64,000 bases of DNA. It comes from Rhizobium sp. Root1220. GTDB lineage: Bacteria > Pseudomonadota > Alphaproteobacteria > Rhizobiales > Rhizobiaceae. A model generated the notes under the pieces. The model had not been told where the DNA came from. It saw only the letters and a program-made list of their open reading frames with translations, and made no database searches. Within the stretch, counting starts at the first letter, position 1; the number at the start of each line of letters is the position of its first letter. A program made the position numbers and the translations under genes. Below, piece by piece: positions 27,459 to 35,628 of this stretch. The stretch lies in the NCBI RefSeq assembly GCF_001426265.1, contig NZ_LMDG01000003.1, forward strand, positions 442 through 64,441. The letters are read 5' to 3'.

Positions 27459-29084
27459 ATGACAGCGCTTAAAAGAACAGTCTCGCTACTTGCAGTTATC
27501 CTGGCCACGTCGAGTATTGGCTCCGTGGCTTTCTCCCAGACCGCATTCGAAGTTCCCAAGGGGATAACGACGCCCGACAAGGTCGATACGCGGATCGGCA
27601 CGCTCGAATTCAAGGACGGCGCTCCTAGCACGGAAACGGCCGCAAAGGTCCGTGACACACTTGATTTCACGCGTGGCCTGGACGCCTTCCTCAACAGCTA
27701 TGGCGGCGCGTCTGCCTATGGCCTGCAACAAGGCTTCAAGAGCGTCGGTGCAGATAACAATACGGTCGTCATCTTTCCCGAGCTGATGGATTCGAAATCG
27801 CTGTTCCTCACGGCCAACGCCGACACAATCTATTACCTCTCGGTCGTCGACCTCACAAAGGGGCCGGTGGTGATCGAACAGCCACCGAAGGGTCTCGGTG
27901 CCATCAACGACATGTGGTTCCAGTGGATCATCGACATCGGTTTTCCCGGCCCCGACCGCGGTGAAGGCGGAAAGTATCTGATCCTACCGCCGGGTTATGA
28001 CGGCCCGGTTCCCGATGGGGGCTTTTACGTCGCCAAGGCCAAGACCAACAGGGTGCTTTACGCGTCACGGGCCTATCTCACGGACAATGATCCGAAGCCC
28101 ACCGTGAAGCTGATCAAGGACAACCTCAAGATTTACCCATATACGCCGGGAGGTCTTGGAACCAGCATTGCCACCGCGCTTGAGGGCAAGGTCAAGCTGG
28201 AAGCCAATCCCCCTATTCCTGAGACCAAGTTTGTCGAGGCGAGCGGAAAGGCGTTTAACACCATCCCACCGAACGACTATTCGTTCTTCGAGACGATCAA
28301 TGAAAACGTGCAACAGGAGCCCGCCGACTCTTACAACCCCGAGCTAGCCGGACAGCTCGCCGCCATCGGCATTGTGAAGGGAAAAGAGTTCAAGCCCGAC
28401 GAGCGCATGAAGAAAATTCTTACCGACGCAGTCGCCGTTGGAAATGCCGCGGGGCGGATGTTGAACTGGCGCGCCAGCGAGGTGCCGGGCTGGGCCTACT
28501 ATCCCGACTCGTCCTGGGCAAGCATGCTGTGGGAAGGCGGGGCCAACTTCGAAACGCCACCGCCGATGATCAGCAAGGACGGGCTGTTTGAGCCTTTGCC
28601 GGCGACGGGCGCGCGCACCTTGGATTCCAAGACGGCGTTCTACTATGCCTATACCCTCGACTCTCCCGCCATGATCATGCGCCTTCCGCGCGTCGGCTCG
28701 CAATATCTGATGGCCTTCATGGACGGCAATGACCAGTACTTCGAAGGGGCAAAAACCTACAAAGTGACGCTGCCGAAAGGCATCCCGGCGGAGGCGTTCT
28801 GGTCATTCACAGTCTACGACAATCAGACACGATCGATGTTGGATACACCGCAGCGCTATCCACGCGCTGGCAGCCAGACCTATCCGTCTCCCGCGGCGGA
28901 GGCGTCTGCCGACGGTTCGACCACCGTCTACTTCGGTCCGAAGCAGCCGGAAGGAGTCAAACGCGGGAACTGGATACAGACCGTTCCCGACAAGGGATGG
29001 TTCACGATCCTTCGGCTCTATAGTCCGCTCGAACCCTTCTTCACGAGGGAATGGCGTCCGACAGAAGTCGATGAAGTTCACTGA
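27459..29084 (+). CDS. DUF1254/DUF1214 periplasmic protein
   Basis: A 541-residue exported protein. A signal peptide (LLAVILATSSIGSVAFSQ) is followed by the DUF1254 domain, here with the NADTIYYLSVVDL segment, and by the DUF1214 domain at the C-terminus (FWSFTVYDNQTRSMLDTP, YFGPKQPEG, WFTILRLYSPLEPFF). The family is widespread in soil bacteria, often in accessory regions, and has no established function. ATG 27459 follows GAGGGA; an upstream GTG at 27438 is in frame but unneeded. The gene starts a run of plus-strand genes for exported proteins and is divergent from a TolB/TPR protein that could regulate it. Confidence 0.9.
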   Translation: MTALKRTVSLLAVILATSSIGSVAFSQTAFEVPKGITTPDKVDTRIGTLEFKDGAPSTETAAKVRDTLDFTRGLDAFLNSYGGASAYGLQQGFKSVGADNNTVVIFPELMDSKSLFLTANADTIYYLSVVDLTKGPVVIEQPPKGLGAINDMWFQWIIDIGFPGPDRGEGGKYLILPPGYDGPVPDGGFYVAKAKTNRVLYASRAYLTDNDPKPTVKLIKDNLKIYPYTPGGLGTSIATALEGKVKLEANPPIPETKFVEASGKAFNTIPPNDYSFFETINENVQQEPADSYNPELAGQLAAIGIVKGKEFKPDERMKKILTDAVAVGNAAGRMLNWRASEVPGWAYYPDSSWASMLWEGGANFETPPPMISKDGLFEPLPATGARTLDSKTAFYYAYTLDSPAMIMRLPRVGSQYLMAFMDGNDQYFEGAKTYKVTLPKGIPAEAFWSFTVYDNQTRSMLDTPQRYPRAGSQTYPSPAAEASADGSTTVYFGPKQPEGVKRGNWIQTVPDKGWFTILRLYSPLEPFFTREWRPTEVDEVH

Positions 29085-29102
29085 AATTCAATCACGCGGT
29101 GA

Positions 29103-29219
29103 GCTCGCAACCGCCGTGAAAAGGACTTTGCGCTGGGACGGAACGCCTTCAAGACGGCGACATATGCAATCGGTGCGATGTCGGCATTCTGGTTCGCCGA
29201 GCGGGTGGCTGCGTTCTAA
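29103..29219 (+). pseudogene. C-terminal remnant of a small membrane-protein gene
   Basis: The plus frame ends at 29219 with the protein-like stretch FALGRNAFKTATYAIGAM, then SAFWFAERVAAF. A stop at 29100 blocks it upstream. The ending resembles the last helix of a HupE/UreJ-type or other small polytopic membrane protein, but this is a guess from one helix. It lies directly after the DUF1254 gene. Confidence 0.35.
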
Positions 29220-29283
29220 ATCGGAAGCCGAATAGGTCATGAGCGCCTAATGTCAGGCGACATATACGAATGGATAAAACCGG

Positions 29284-29553
29284 ATGGGGAACGGTCTTGA
29301 ATTCGTAAAGCGCGCCTTCGAGAAGCGCGACAAAGTCATTGATGAACTCGCCGCACGCAACGAGGGGTTTCGCGACCTCTGCGACGACTTCGAAATTGCC
29401 GTCAACGAGGAAGAGCGATGGGAGCAGTCAACCGCTCAAGAACGCGACGAGCGTATCGCCGAGTACAAAGAACTGATCGAGATCATGCGGATGGAGATCG
29501 AACAGGCACTCGAGGCGGCCGCCGCAATGCCATTCAAACCGCCGCGACGATAA
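29284..29553 (+). CDS. hypothetical coiled-coil protein
   Basis: An 89-residue, strongly charged helical protein (EKRDKVIDELAARNEGFRDL, then ERIAEYKELIEIMRMEIEQA). The heptad-like spacing of hydrophobic residues suggests a coiled coil. No signal peptide or membrane segment is visible. I do not recognise a family. ATG 29284 is preceded by CCGGATGGGG, a plausible ribosome binding region. It is the first of several closely spaced plus-strand genes and ends 58 nt before the next one. Confidence 0.65.
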   Translation: MGNGLEFVKRAFEKRDKVIDELAARNEGFRDLCDDFEIAVNEEERWEQSTAQERDERIAEYKELIEIMRMEIEQALEAAAAMPFKPPRR

Positions 29554-29611
29554 CTGCTAAAGCATAACAATCGAACGACTACTTCAGATCAATCGCTCCA
29601 GGATAGGAACA

Positions 29612-30037
29612 ATGATGAGAGACAGAGTTGGCATCTTTGCGTGGGCGGTATTTGCCTTCCTTGCTCTAACCTCGCTCGGTCGGGCCGACACGATCAGCTA
29701 TGCCGATGCGGTGACTACCCTTGCTAAGGAGTGCGGGGCAGATATCAAGAAATTCTGCAACGGCGAGAACCTTGGAAACGGCCGCATCCAAGCGTGCCTT
29801 GAGAAGAACGCATCGAAGGTTACCCCTACGTGCACATCGACCCTCGGAAGCGTCATCACGTCGATCTCACAGCGCCAGCAGGCACAGGCGTCCGTATTCA
29901 AGGTCTGCGAACATGCCATCTCCCAGTACTGCAATGGCGTGAAGGGCGATGGCAACATCCTCTCCTGCCTTATCGAGACCAAGCGCGTCGATAACCGGGA
30001 ATGCAATCAGGCAATCACCGACGCTCGATGGCGTTGA
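29612..30037 (+). CDS. exported Cys-rich repeat protein (GLG1-like)
   Basis: A 141-residue periplasmic protein. The signal peptide (FAWAVFAFLALTSLGRA) is followed by two copies of a Cys-rich unit (ECGADIKKFCNGENLGNGR...ACLEKN and VCEHAISQYCNGVKGDGN...SCLIET). These match the four-cysteine repeat of eukaryotic Golgi protein GLG1, which also occurs in bacterial exported proteins. Disulfide formation in the periplasm is likely. The ribosome binding site is CAGGATAGGAAC. The stop lies 27 nt before the OmpA-like gene start, so these two are probably in one operon. The function is unknown. Confidence 0.8.
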   Translation: MMRDRVGIFAWAVFAFLALTSLGRADTISYADAVTTLAKECGADIKKFCNGENLGNGRIQACLEKNASKVTPTCTSTLGSVITSISQRQQAQASVFKVCEHAISQYCNGVKGDGNILSCLIETKRVDNRECNQAITDARWR

Positions 30038-30064
30038 ACCGTGACCAAGGACAGGGGAAACAAG

Positions 30065-30634
30065 ATGATCTTTCATGGCCTTCGCATATCGATGGCACTG
30101 GGCCTACTTCTGGCCCCGTGCATTGCTTCCGCCCAGCAGCTCGACAACAGTCAGATCATGAGCACGCTCGGGCAAGTGAAGTCCGCAGCACCCGCAGTCG
30201 ACGTCGCCCTGCTCGTAGAGGAAGCCAACGCCAATGTCGGTAAGGGGGTCGCGGCACTCCCCAACTGGAGCAAGCTGTCGGAGCTTTCGCAACTGATCGT
30301 CGAGATCGATTTCGAGAACAACTCCACCGCCATTGAGCCAAAATCCTATCGGACGGTGGGGCTGATTGCGGACGCGCTGCACCACCCGGACCTGTTCCGA
30401 TACAAATTCCTGATCGTCGGGCATTCCAGCTCGACAGGCAACGCCAAGCACAATCTGGAACTCAGCCAGAAGCGCGCCGACGCCATCAATGAGGCGCTGT
30501 CAACGACGTTCGCAGTTTCACCTGATCGCCTCTTCTCGGTTGGGTCCGGTGAGGAATGGCCGATCGATCCCGGCCACCCCGAGTCTGCCGACAACAGGCG
30601 CGTTCAACTGATCAATCTAGGGCTCCTGAAATAG
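30065..30634 (+). CDS. OmpA-family periplasmic protein
   Basis: A 189-residue protein with a signal peptide (ISMALGLLLAPCIASAQ) and a C-terminal OmpA-like peptidoglycan-binding domain. The domain reads VEIDFENNSTAIEP, then FLIVGHSSSTGNAKHNLELS and QKRADAINEALSTTFAV, with the final DNRRVQLINLG. These match the FDxxSxxIxP...GHTDxxGxxxYNxxLSxxRAxAV...NRRVxI pattern. The short N-terminal part has no beta barrel, so it is a soluble or tethered periplasmic protein. ATG 30065 follows AGGGGAAA; the GTG at 30041 is an unneeded extension. Confidence 0.9.
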   Translation: MIFHGLRISMALGLLLAPCIASAQQLDNSQIMSTLGQVKSAAPAVDVALLVEEANANVGKGVAALPNWSKLSELSQLIVEIDFENNSTAIEPKSYRTVGLIADALHHPDLFRYKFLIVGHSSSTGNAKHNLELSQKRADAINEALSTTFAVSPDRLFSVGSGEEWPIDPGHPESADNRRVQLINLGLLK

Positions 30635-30663
30635 GGAGTAGTCATTGTCAAACTGGAGGATGA

Positions 30664-31365
30664 ATGATGCTAAGACTCTCAGCAGTAAGCATGATCGCGG
30701 TCGCGGCGAGCCTTCTATCGATATCGCCGGCCTTCGCGCAGGACGCCATGTCGGCTCCGGCGGAAAAGACGATAGGCGCGACCAAGTCAAAAATGGTGCC
30801 ATCGCTTGCCGTCCTTAATTCCGGAGGGGCGAAACTCGAGGGTGGCAAGCTCACGATGAGCGGCATCTCGGCGGTGTCGATCGTGTTTGCCGACCGCCCG
30901 GTCCGATCAGCGGGCCACGTGCTGACCTCCGAGTTCATCAAGCAATGGGGTGAGGGGACTGACAGCTTCGCCAAAGACCCACCCAACGCGACGATATCTG
31001 TACTCAGCGCCAAGGGGGATTCCGTTGCCGACGCGGTGGTCGTCCTGAAAATGCCGAAGTTAGAAGGCGGAAACCTGACCTTCGAGGTCGCCGTGCTCGA
31101 GGGCGATCTCACCGGGGCAGATGGCCCCGCGTCGCTGTTCATCGACTGGTTCGCAGCCCGCGGTCCTTATGGCGGCGTCGCCGTTGGGGGCGCTGGCTTT
31201 CGTGCTCCGGTCTTTCGTGGGGCCTATTACGGGCATCCGTACTATGGCGGAGCCGTGGCGGCCGGGGCTGTGCTGGGAGCGGCGGCCGTGGCGTCCGAAT
31301 ATCGTCCTTACTATGGCTATCGCCCTCCGGCATGCGGGTACTACCCGTATCCGCCCTGCTACTAA
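30664..31365 (+). CDS. exported hypothetical protein with Gly/Tyr-rich tail
   Basis: A 233-residue secreted protein of no recognised family. The signal peptide ends near SISPAFA. Residues 40-160 have mixed beta-type sequence (KLTMSGISAVSIVFADRPV, GNLTFEVAVLEGDLTGADGP). The C-terminal 65 residues are Gly-, Tyr- and Pro-rich (GGVAVGGAGFRAPVFRG, then YRPYYGYRPP and GYYPYPPCY), as in many envelope-associated exported proteins. The start ATG has GGAGGATG immediately ahead. It is 29 nt after the OmpA-like gene and likely shares its transcript. Confidence 0.75.
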   Translation: MMLRLSAVSMIAVAASLLSISPAFAQDAMSAPAEKTIGATKSKMVPSLAVLNSGGAKLEGGKLTMSGISAVSIVFADRPVRSAGHVLTSEFIKQWGEGTDSFAKDPPNATISVLSAKGDSVADAVVVLKMPKLEGGNLTFEVAVLEGDLTGADGPASLFIDWFAARGPYGGVAVGGAGFRAPVFRGAYYGHPYYGGAVAAGAVLGAAAVASEYRPYYGYRPPACGYYPYPPCY

Positions 31366-31441
31366 GCGAAGGCCCTCGGGCCGACGACATTCGCCGTTCG
31401 CTTCCACCGACGTGCATTGATTTCACACGGAGGATAATCCT

Positions 31442-31917
31442 TTGAGGAAGAAAATTGCGTTCGCGTTCACCGCACTGACCGCCTTCACCCCGGCCGCTGG
31501 GGCGGATGGGGGCTCTACATGTTGAAAGGAAAGTCTGTCTTCAACTACAACATGCTGACGCTCGCTCAGTATCGTTGGGTGGGACAGGACCCGCTAACTC
31601 CCGGAAAGCATGAGATCGTCTTCGACTACACCTATGACGGACCGGGGATCGCCAAGGGTGGCTCCGGCGAACTGAAAGTAGACGGCAAGGTTGTCGCCAC
31701 CGCTAAGCAGGAAAACTCGATGGCCTTCCTGCAGGTGGCCGACGAGACCTTCGATGTCGGTGATGACCTTCGTACCGAGTTGAACCCCAACGACTATCAC
31801 TTGCCGTTCCCGTTCGATGGCAAGATCGACAAGTTGTCCGTCCATCTCGGCCCGATGCAGCTTGAGGCAGCCGACCAGAAGAAGGCCAACGACGCCAAGG
31901 TCAAATCAGGGGACTAG
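31442..31917 (+). pseudogene. arylsulfatase remnant: signal peptide followed out of frame by the C-terminal domain
   Basis: TTG 31442 follows GGAGGATAATCC and opens a signal peptide (RKKIAFAFTALTAFTPAAGA) that stops at 31525. In the next frame, sequence typical of sulfatase C-termini begins at GWGLYML (about 31504) and runs to 31917, including FDYTYDGPGIAKGGSGELKV and DETFDVGDDLRTELN. The whole alkaline-phosphatase-like catalytic core (Cys/Ser-x-Pro-x-Arg formylglycine site) is missing. I infer a large internal deletion joined the signal sequence to the last 130 residues with a frame change. A start at 31519 could express the tail, but without activity or export. Confidence 0.75.
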
Positions 31918-31999
31918 GTACGCCTGATAGCCAACGCCAGGGTCGATCGGCGGAAATGTTTCGCCGATCGACAAATGCGCTTTACGGTGGAGACCAGCC

Positions 32000-32467
32000 A
32001 TGCCCTTGACGTTGCTGTTCACGATAGCGGCATTGATCGAAGCCCTCACCGGGTTGGCACTCGTCATTCTTCCCAATGCGGTTGCGCAATTGTTACTGGG
32101 CGAGCCGCTATCGGGCGCTGGTCCGGCGGTCGCCCCACTCACGGGGATTGCATTGTTCGCGTGGGGTGTCATGGCGTGGGCGGGCAGGGAGGCTCCGAGA
32201 CGAAGCCCGGCTCTTGTGGCCATGCTGACCTACAATGGACTAGCCACCATCTATCTGGCGATCGTCCTGATCGACGGAGAATTTGTCGGACCGTTGCTGT
32301 TGCCCGCAGTCCTTCTTCATGCCTTGACTGCTACTCATTCAGAAATGGATGTCGGCAAACGACCGAAAGCAGTGAATGGTCGCACCGCAAACCAAGGATG
32401 TAACGAGTGGAAGTCATCTCGACCCCAAAGCCCGTTCTGGAAATTTTCGTCGGCACCCTGTTCTTGA
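32000..32467 (+). CDS. small four-helix membrane protein
   Basis: A 155-residue protein with about four hydrophobic helices (LLFTIAALIEALTGLALVIL, LTGIALFAWGVMAWAG, LTYNGLATIYLAIVLI, VGPLLLPAVLLHALTA). There are no catalytic motifs. The last 40 residues (from about residue 115) are polar and read as non-native. They overlap the next gene by 61 bases, so the original stop may have been lost through a small indel. I do not recognise the family. Its place beside a channel-like gene suggests a membrane role for the pair. Confidence 0.6.
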   Translation: MPLTLLFTIAALIEALTGLALVILPNAVAQLLLGEPLSGAGPAVAPLTGIALFAWGVMAWAGREAPRRSPALVAMLTYNGLATIYLAIVLIDGEFVGPLLLPAVLLHALTATHSEMDVGKRPKAVNGRTANQGCNEWKSSRPQSPFWKFSSAPCS

Positions 32468-32898
32468 TCGTTGTCATCTTCGTGCATGGGGCCGGCATTC
32501 GGATCGTCAGTCGGCGGTTCAACGAATCTTGGATGCACGTCACCAGCAGGACACCGCACTGGAGACTGAACCTCATGCTCGCGGCGACGATCGCATCGCT
32601 TGCAATCCTGCATTTTGCCGAAACGCTCATCTGGGCGGTGCCGCTCTACGAGAGGGCGATCATCCCCTCCATGCGCGACAGCTACTACTACGTTCTGGAG
32701 AGCTACACGACGCTTGGAGAAGGGAGCGTCACCCTGCCGGATCGATGGCGTCTGCTTGGGCCGATCATCGCGATGTCAGGCCTGTTCACCTTCGGTTGGA
32801 CGGGAAGCGTCCTTGTCAGCATCATGACGGATTTCAGCAAATTCGATCTGTCCCGAGCGCGTCGGGAGCACGCCGAGGAGCACGGCTCGGAGCCATGA
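32407..32898 (+). CDS. pore-loop ion-channel-like membrane protein
   Basis: A 163-residue protein with three hydrophobic helices. Helix 1 is EIFVGTLFLIVVIFVHGAGI and helix 2 is LMLAATIASLAILHFAETLI. A re-entrant segment then reads YYVLESYTTLGEG, followed by helix 3 (LGPIIAMSGLFTFGWTGSVL). The arrangement resembles the bacterial two-helix ion-channel family, whose filter is TxGYGD. Here it is TLGEG, so potassium selectivity is doubtful. The listed GTG start is in a weak context. The gene overlaps the end of the upstream membrane-protein ORF. Confidence 0.7.
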   Translation: MEVISTPKPVLEIFVGTLFLIVVIFVHGAGIRIVSRRFNESWMHVTSRTPHWRLNLMLAATIASLAILHFAETLIWAVPLYERAIIPSMRDSYYYVLESYTTLGEGSVTLPDRWRLLGPIIAMSGLFTFGWTGSVLVSIMTDFSKFDLSRARREHAEEHGSEP

Positions 32899-33006
32899 GG
32901 CGTGGCGAACAGCTATCACCTTCGATCCGCCACCTACCGTCAGCGCGTAAAGGCGGCACCAACCTTCGTGGTTTGATGTCCACGATCCAAACGGAAAGGA
33001 ACGACA

Positions 33007-33474
33007 ATGTCAAAATACCGGATTGCTCTACTGGCCTGCTCGGCGCTTCTCATTCCACTCTCTGCGAGCGCGGCCCAGCTCGAGGTCGGCAAGCTAGACT
33101 GCGACATATCCGCAGGCGTCGGGATGATCATAGAATCGAAACAGACCGTCTCGTGCACGTTCACGCCATCGCTCCCAGGACCAGCGCAGACTTACAAGGG
33201 TTCCATCGATGAGTTCGGTCTCGCGATCGGCGACGTCAAGGCGGGCAGGATGGTCTGGCTCGTTTCGAGCATCAACGGTCAGCCGCTGGCTGGATTGCAG
33301 GGAACCTATCGAGGTGTCGCAGCCGACGCTAGCCTTGGTCTTGGCGGTGGTGCGAAGGTGTTGGTCGGTGGAAGCCAGGAAAGCGTTTCATTGCAGCCGC
33401 TCTCGCTGGAAGGAGAAGAAGGCGTCAACGTTGCAGTTGGCGTAGCTGCGCTGAAGCTTCAAGCTGTCGATTAA
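33007..33474 (+). CDS. DUF992 exported protein, copy 1
   Basis: A 155-residue periplasmic protein of the DUF992 family. The signal peptide (IALLACSALLIPLSASA) is followed by the conserved LDCDISAGVGMIIESKQTV and SCTFTP, then the GRMVWLVSSI strand and a Gly-rich C-terminal part (GVAADASLGLGGGAKVLVGG). The pair of cysteines probably makes a disulfide. The ribosome binding site is AAAGGAACG. A paralog lies at 45077-45553 in the same orientation. The function is unknown. A GC hairpin follows the stop. Confidence 0.88.
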   Translation: MSKYRIALLACSALLIPLSASAAQLEVGKLDCDISAGVGMIIESKQTVSCTFTPSLPGPAQTYKGSIDEFGLAIGDVKAGRMVWLVSSINGQPLAGLQGTYRGVAADASLGLGGGAKVLVGGSQESVSLQPLSLEGEEGVNVAVGVAALKLQAVD

Positions 33475-33503
33475 CGGCAATTCGGGATAACGCTGTAGTG
33501 CTG

Positions 33504-33529
33504 CGCGCCCGGTCCTGAGATCGGGCGCG
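33504..33529 (+). terminator. hairpin downstream of the DUF992 gene
   Basis: CGCGCCCG (33504-33511) and CGGGCGCG (33522-33529) form a perfect 8-bp stem with a 10-base loop, 30 nt after the stop. There is no T-run. It probably marks the end of the plus-strand run that starts near 29284. Confidence 0.5.
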
Positions 33530-33631
33530 ATAAGCGCCTTCCTACCACCTCATATATCAAACATGCCTCGTTGCATCCTTCATCCTGGTCGCGCGTTTAA
33601 ACAAAGGCCTGCCGGGGAGGACGTAACAATC

Positions 33632-34699
33632 ATGCACAGACCCTTAATTTCAACCTCTACTTTATTGATCGCGACGCTCGCGGCCGCCGTCGGTACAGTG
33701 ATTTTGAGTTCGGCCGGGCGACACTCGGCGGAGACTATGCCGGGCAACAACGGCGATAATCGAGGACGACAGGCAGATGTGCCTGAGTCGATTCCAGCCA
33801 AGGGGCTGAAGGACGTCTTCTGGCGAATTTACGAGAAGCTGTTCGCTCATCGGGTGACCCTCATTGCAGCCGGCGTCGCGTTCTATCTGCTGCTGGCGGT
33901 CTTCCCGGCACTTGGTGCTCTCGTTTCCCTCTACGGTATCGTGGCTGATCCGGCCACGATCTCGGATCATTTGCGCGACCTGTCGTCTTTTCTCCCACCA
34001 GGAGCGTTCGAGATGATCGAGGAGCAGATCAAAAGCATCGTGGAACGTCGAGACAGCACCTTGGGCATCGCGTTCTTCCTTGGGCTGGGGATCGCGTTGT
34101 GGAGCACGCACAATGCCACTTTGGCGATCTTCGATGCCATGAACGTTGCCTATGAGGAGAAGGAAAAGCGGGGCCTGATAAAGCTGAACTTAGTCGGCCT
34201 CTGTTTCACGATATGCGCGATCCTGATGGCGACGGCGATGGTCTTTTTAGTCGGGGTGATGCCGGTCATATTGAAATTTCTCTGGCTGGACTCCTTCAAG
34301 GAGCAGACTGCACTTTTGGTGCGGTGGCCGCTGCTGTTGGTTGTCGTGATTGCGGCCGCGGCGGCTGTTTACAGGTTCGGCCCTAGTCGCCAGCCTGCGA
34401 AAGTTCGGTGGATGACCTGGGGGGCAGGCTTCACCGCTACAGGGTGGTTCTCGATGTCATTTGGTTTTGCGTTCTACTTGAACCATTTCGCGAATTACAG
34501 CGCGACCTACGGGACGCTGGGCGCGTTAATCGGGTTCCTTATGTGGACGTGGTTATCCGTCGTCATCCTTATTTTGGGCGCGGCTCTGAACGCGGAATTG
34601 GAGCACCAGACTGAGATCGACACCACAACCGGCACGCCAGTCCCCATGGGTGTGCGGGGGGCCTATGTAGCGGACACGGTCGGAAAGGCAGTCGACTAG
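33632..34699 (+). CDS. YihY/BrkB family inner-membrane protein
   Basis: A 355-residue membrane protein of the YihY/BrkB family, sometimes annotated as virulence factor or ribonuclease BN (a misnomer). The first 50 residues hold one extra hydrophobic segment (LIATLAAAVGTVILSSAG) and a polar linker. The family domain then begins with WRIYEKLFAHRVTLIAAG and VAFYLLLAVFPALGALVSLY. Further markers are IALWSTHNATLAIFDAMNVA, the central DUXXQ-type linker and TYGTLGALIGFLMWTWLS near the C-terminus, together forming six helices. ATG 33632 is preceded by GGGGAGGA. Possible roles in envelope stress are inferred from context only. Confidence 0.9.
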   Translation: MHRPLISTSTLLIATLAAAVGTVILSSAGRHSAETMPGNNGDNRGRQADVPESIPAKGLKDVFWRIYEKLFAHRVTLIAAGVAFYLLLAVFPALGALVSLYGIVADPATISDHLRDLSSFLPPGAFEMIEEQIKSIVERRDSTLGIAFFLGLGIALWSTHNATLAIFDAMNVAYEEKEKRGLIKLNLVGLCFTICAILMATAMVFLVGVMPVILKFLWLDSFKEQTALLVRWPLLLVVVIAAAAAVYRFGPSRQPAKVRWMTWGAGFTATGWFSMSFGFAFYLNHFANYSATYGTLGALIGFLMWTWLSVVILILGAALNAELEHQTEIDTTTGTPVPMGVRGAYVADTVGKAVD

Positions 34700-34712
34700 G
34701 TCATCGCCGGGT

Positions 34713-34925
34713 TTGCGTTCCGCTAAGCTCGAGGCGCTGCCATTATCTGAACCCTCCATGGAGCTTTCCGATAAAATTTCTGCTGACGGTTCCTTCGTGG
34801 TGGGGTACTTTCTGAGAAACGAGCAGCGCTTCGGCCTCGGCCTGCATATCGCGTCGGAGATTGCCAAACTATCTGGGGGATTGTTCACGCTGTCGTTGAG
34901 GCGGGAGCCTTTGGGTGTACGCTGA
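34713..34925 (+). pseudogene. C-terminal fragment of a sensor histidine kinase ATPase domain
   Basis: The plus frame includes RFGLGLHIASEIAKLSGGLF, which fits the G2 box and final helix of histidine-kinase ATPase domains (GxGLGLxIVxxIxxLHGG). The upstream part (ELSDKISADGSFVVGYFLRN) would cover the ATP-lid region. Only about 60 residues remain, with no H-box. It is a second kinase relic, unrelated in position to the H-box fragment at 4159-4341. Confidence 0.45.
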
Positions 34926-35238
34926 TAGGCCCAAGACCATCGACGCGTTGCGAGCGACGGATACCGTTGGTCTTTCCCTGCATTGATGCCTTGGTAGGCG
35001 GAAATCCAGCTGGACGACAGGCTCGTCTCTTCGCCGGATACCGATGCTGCCGGGAACCTCATGAGGCAGTCGAAGGTGGATGAGCCCACCGGATTTACAA
35101 TGGTTCAACGGCGAACGGGCATCTGGACGGCTTCATCTCGGCAGCCCTTGCATGACGAGGAGAGCAAATGTTCCGAGGCTATGCATCCTTTTGGGGCATT
35201 CGGCGTTTATCGACATCGGCAACCAAGGAGGGACATCC
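34926..35238. other. stretch without a supportable gene
   Basis: A minus-strand ORF (34553-35089) covers this stretch but has low-quality composition and no motif. I see no promoter or hairpin worth naming. AAGGAGGGA at 35226-35234 is the ribosome binding site of the next gene. Confidence 0.3.
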
Positions 35239-35577
35239 ATGACGAGAACCAAAACAAAAGGCTTCGCCAGTCCAGCGCAGCTTCGCGAGTATCTGGCAGA
35301 CATCGAGATCGAAACTGCCGAGAAGGCGATCACTGAAGCAGCCGATCACGATCCCGAAGCGAACGCTAAAGAGTTGGCTTGGCTTCGCAAAGAGGTAGCC
35401 GATCTTCGGGAACGGCTCGCCAATGTAGGCGAACAGCCGCGGGATATTGATGCACCCGCCAAGTTTGAAATCCATAACTGGCTGCAGATAGCCGTAGCAG
35501 GTGCAGCCGTGTTTATCTTGGGGAGTCTCACCCAGCAAATCCGGACTGCAGCCTCTCTAAAGAGGCGCGCCTTTTGA
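35239..35577 (+). CDS. hypothetical protein with coiled coil and C-terminal membrane helix
   Basis: A 112-residue protein. An N-terminal helical region (SPAQLREYLADIEIETAEKA) leads into a charged coiled coil (ELAWLRKEVADLRERLANVG) and a single hydrophobic segment near the end (WLQIAVAGAAVFILGSLTQQ). That suggests a tail-anchored inner-membrane protein. ATG 35239 is fixed by AAGGAGGGA just upstream; the longer ORF start at 35080 is not needed. The family is not recognised. It is convergent with the ku operon. Confidence 0.65.
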   Translation: MTRTKTKGFASPAQLREYLADIEIETAEKAITEAADHDPEANAKELAWLRKEVADLRERLANVGEQPRDIDAPAKFEIHNWLQIAVAGAAVFILGSLTQQIRTAASLKRRAF

Positions 35578-35628
35578 TGAGGAGCGCTGCTACGCTAACG
35601 GTTCCGGGTTGCGTCTAATGAACGCCAA

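Noticed and set aside
34553..35089. 178-codon minus-strand ORF
   Set aside because: No motif, low-complexity composition, overlaps the BrkB gene end and a kinase fragment on the other strand.
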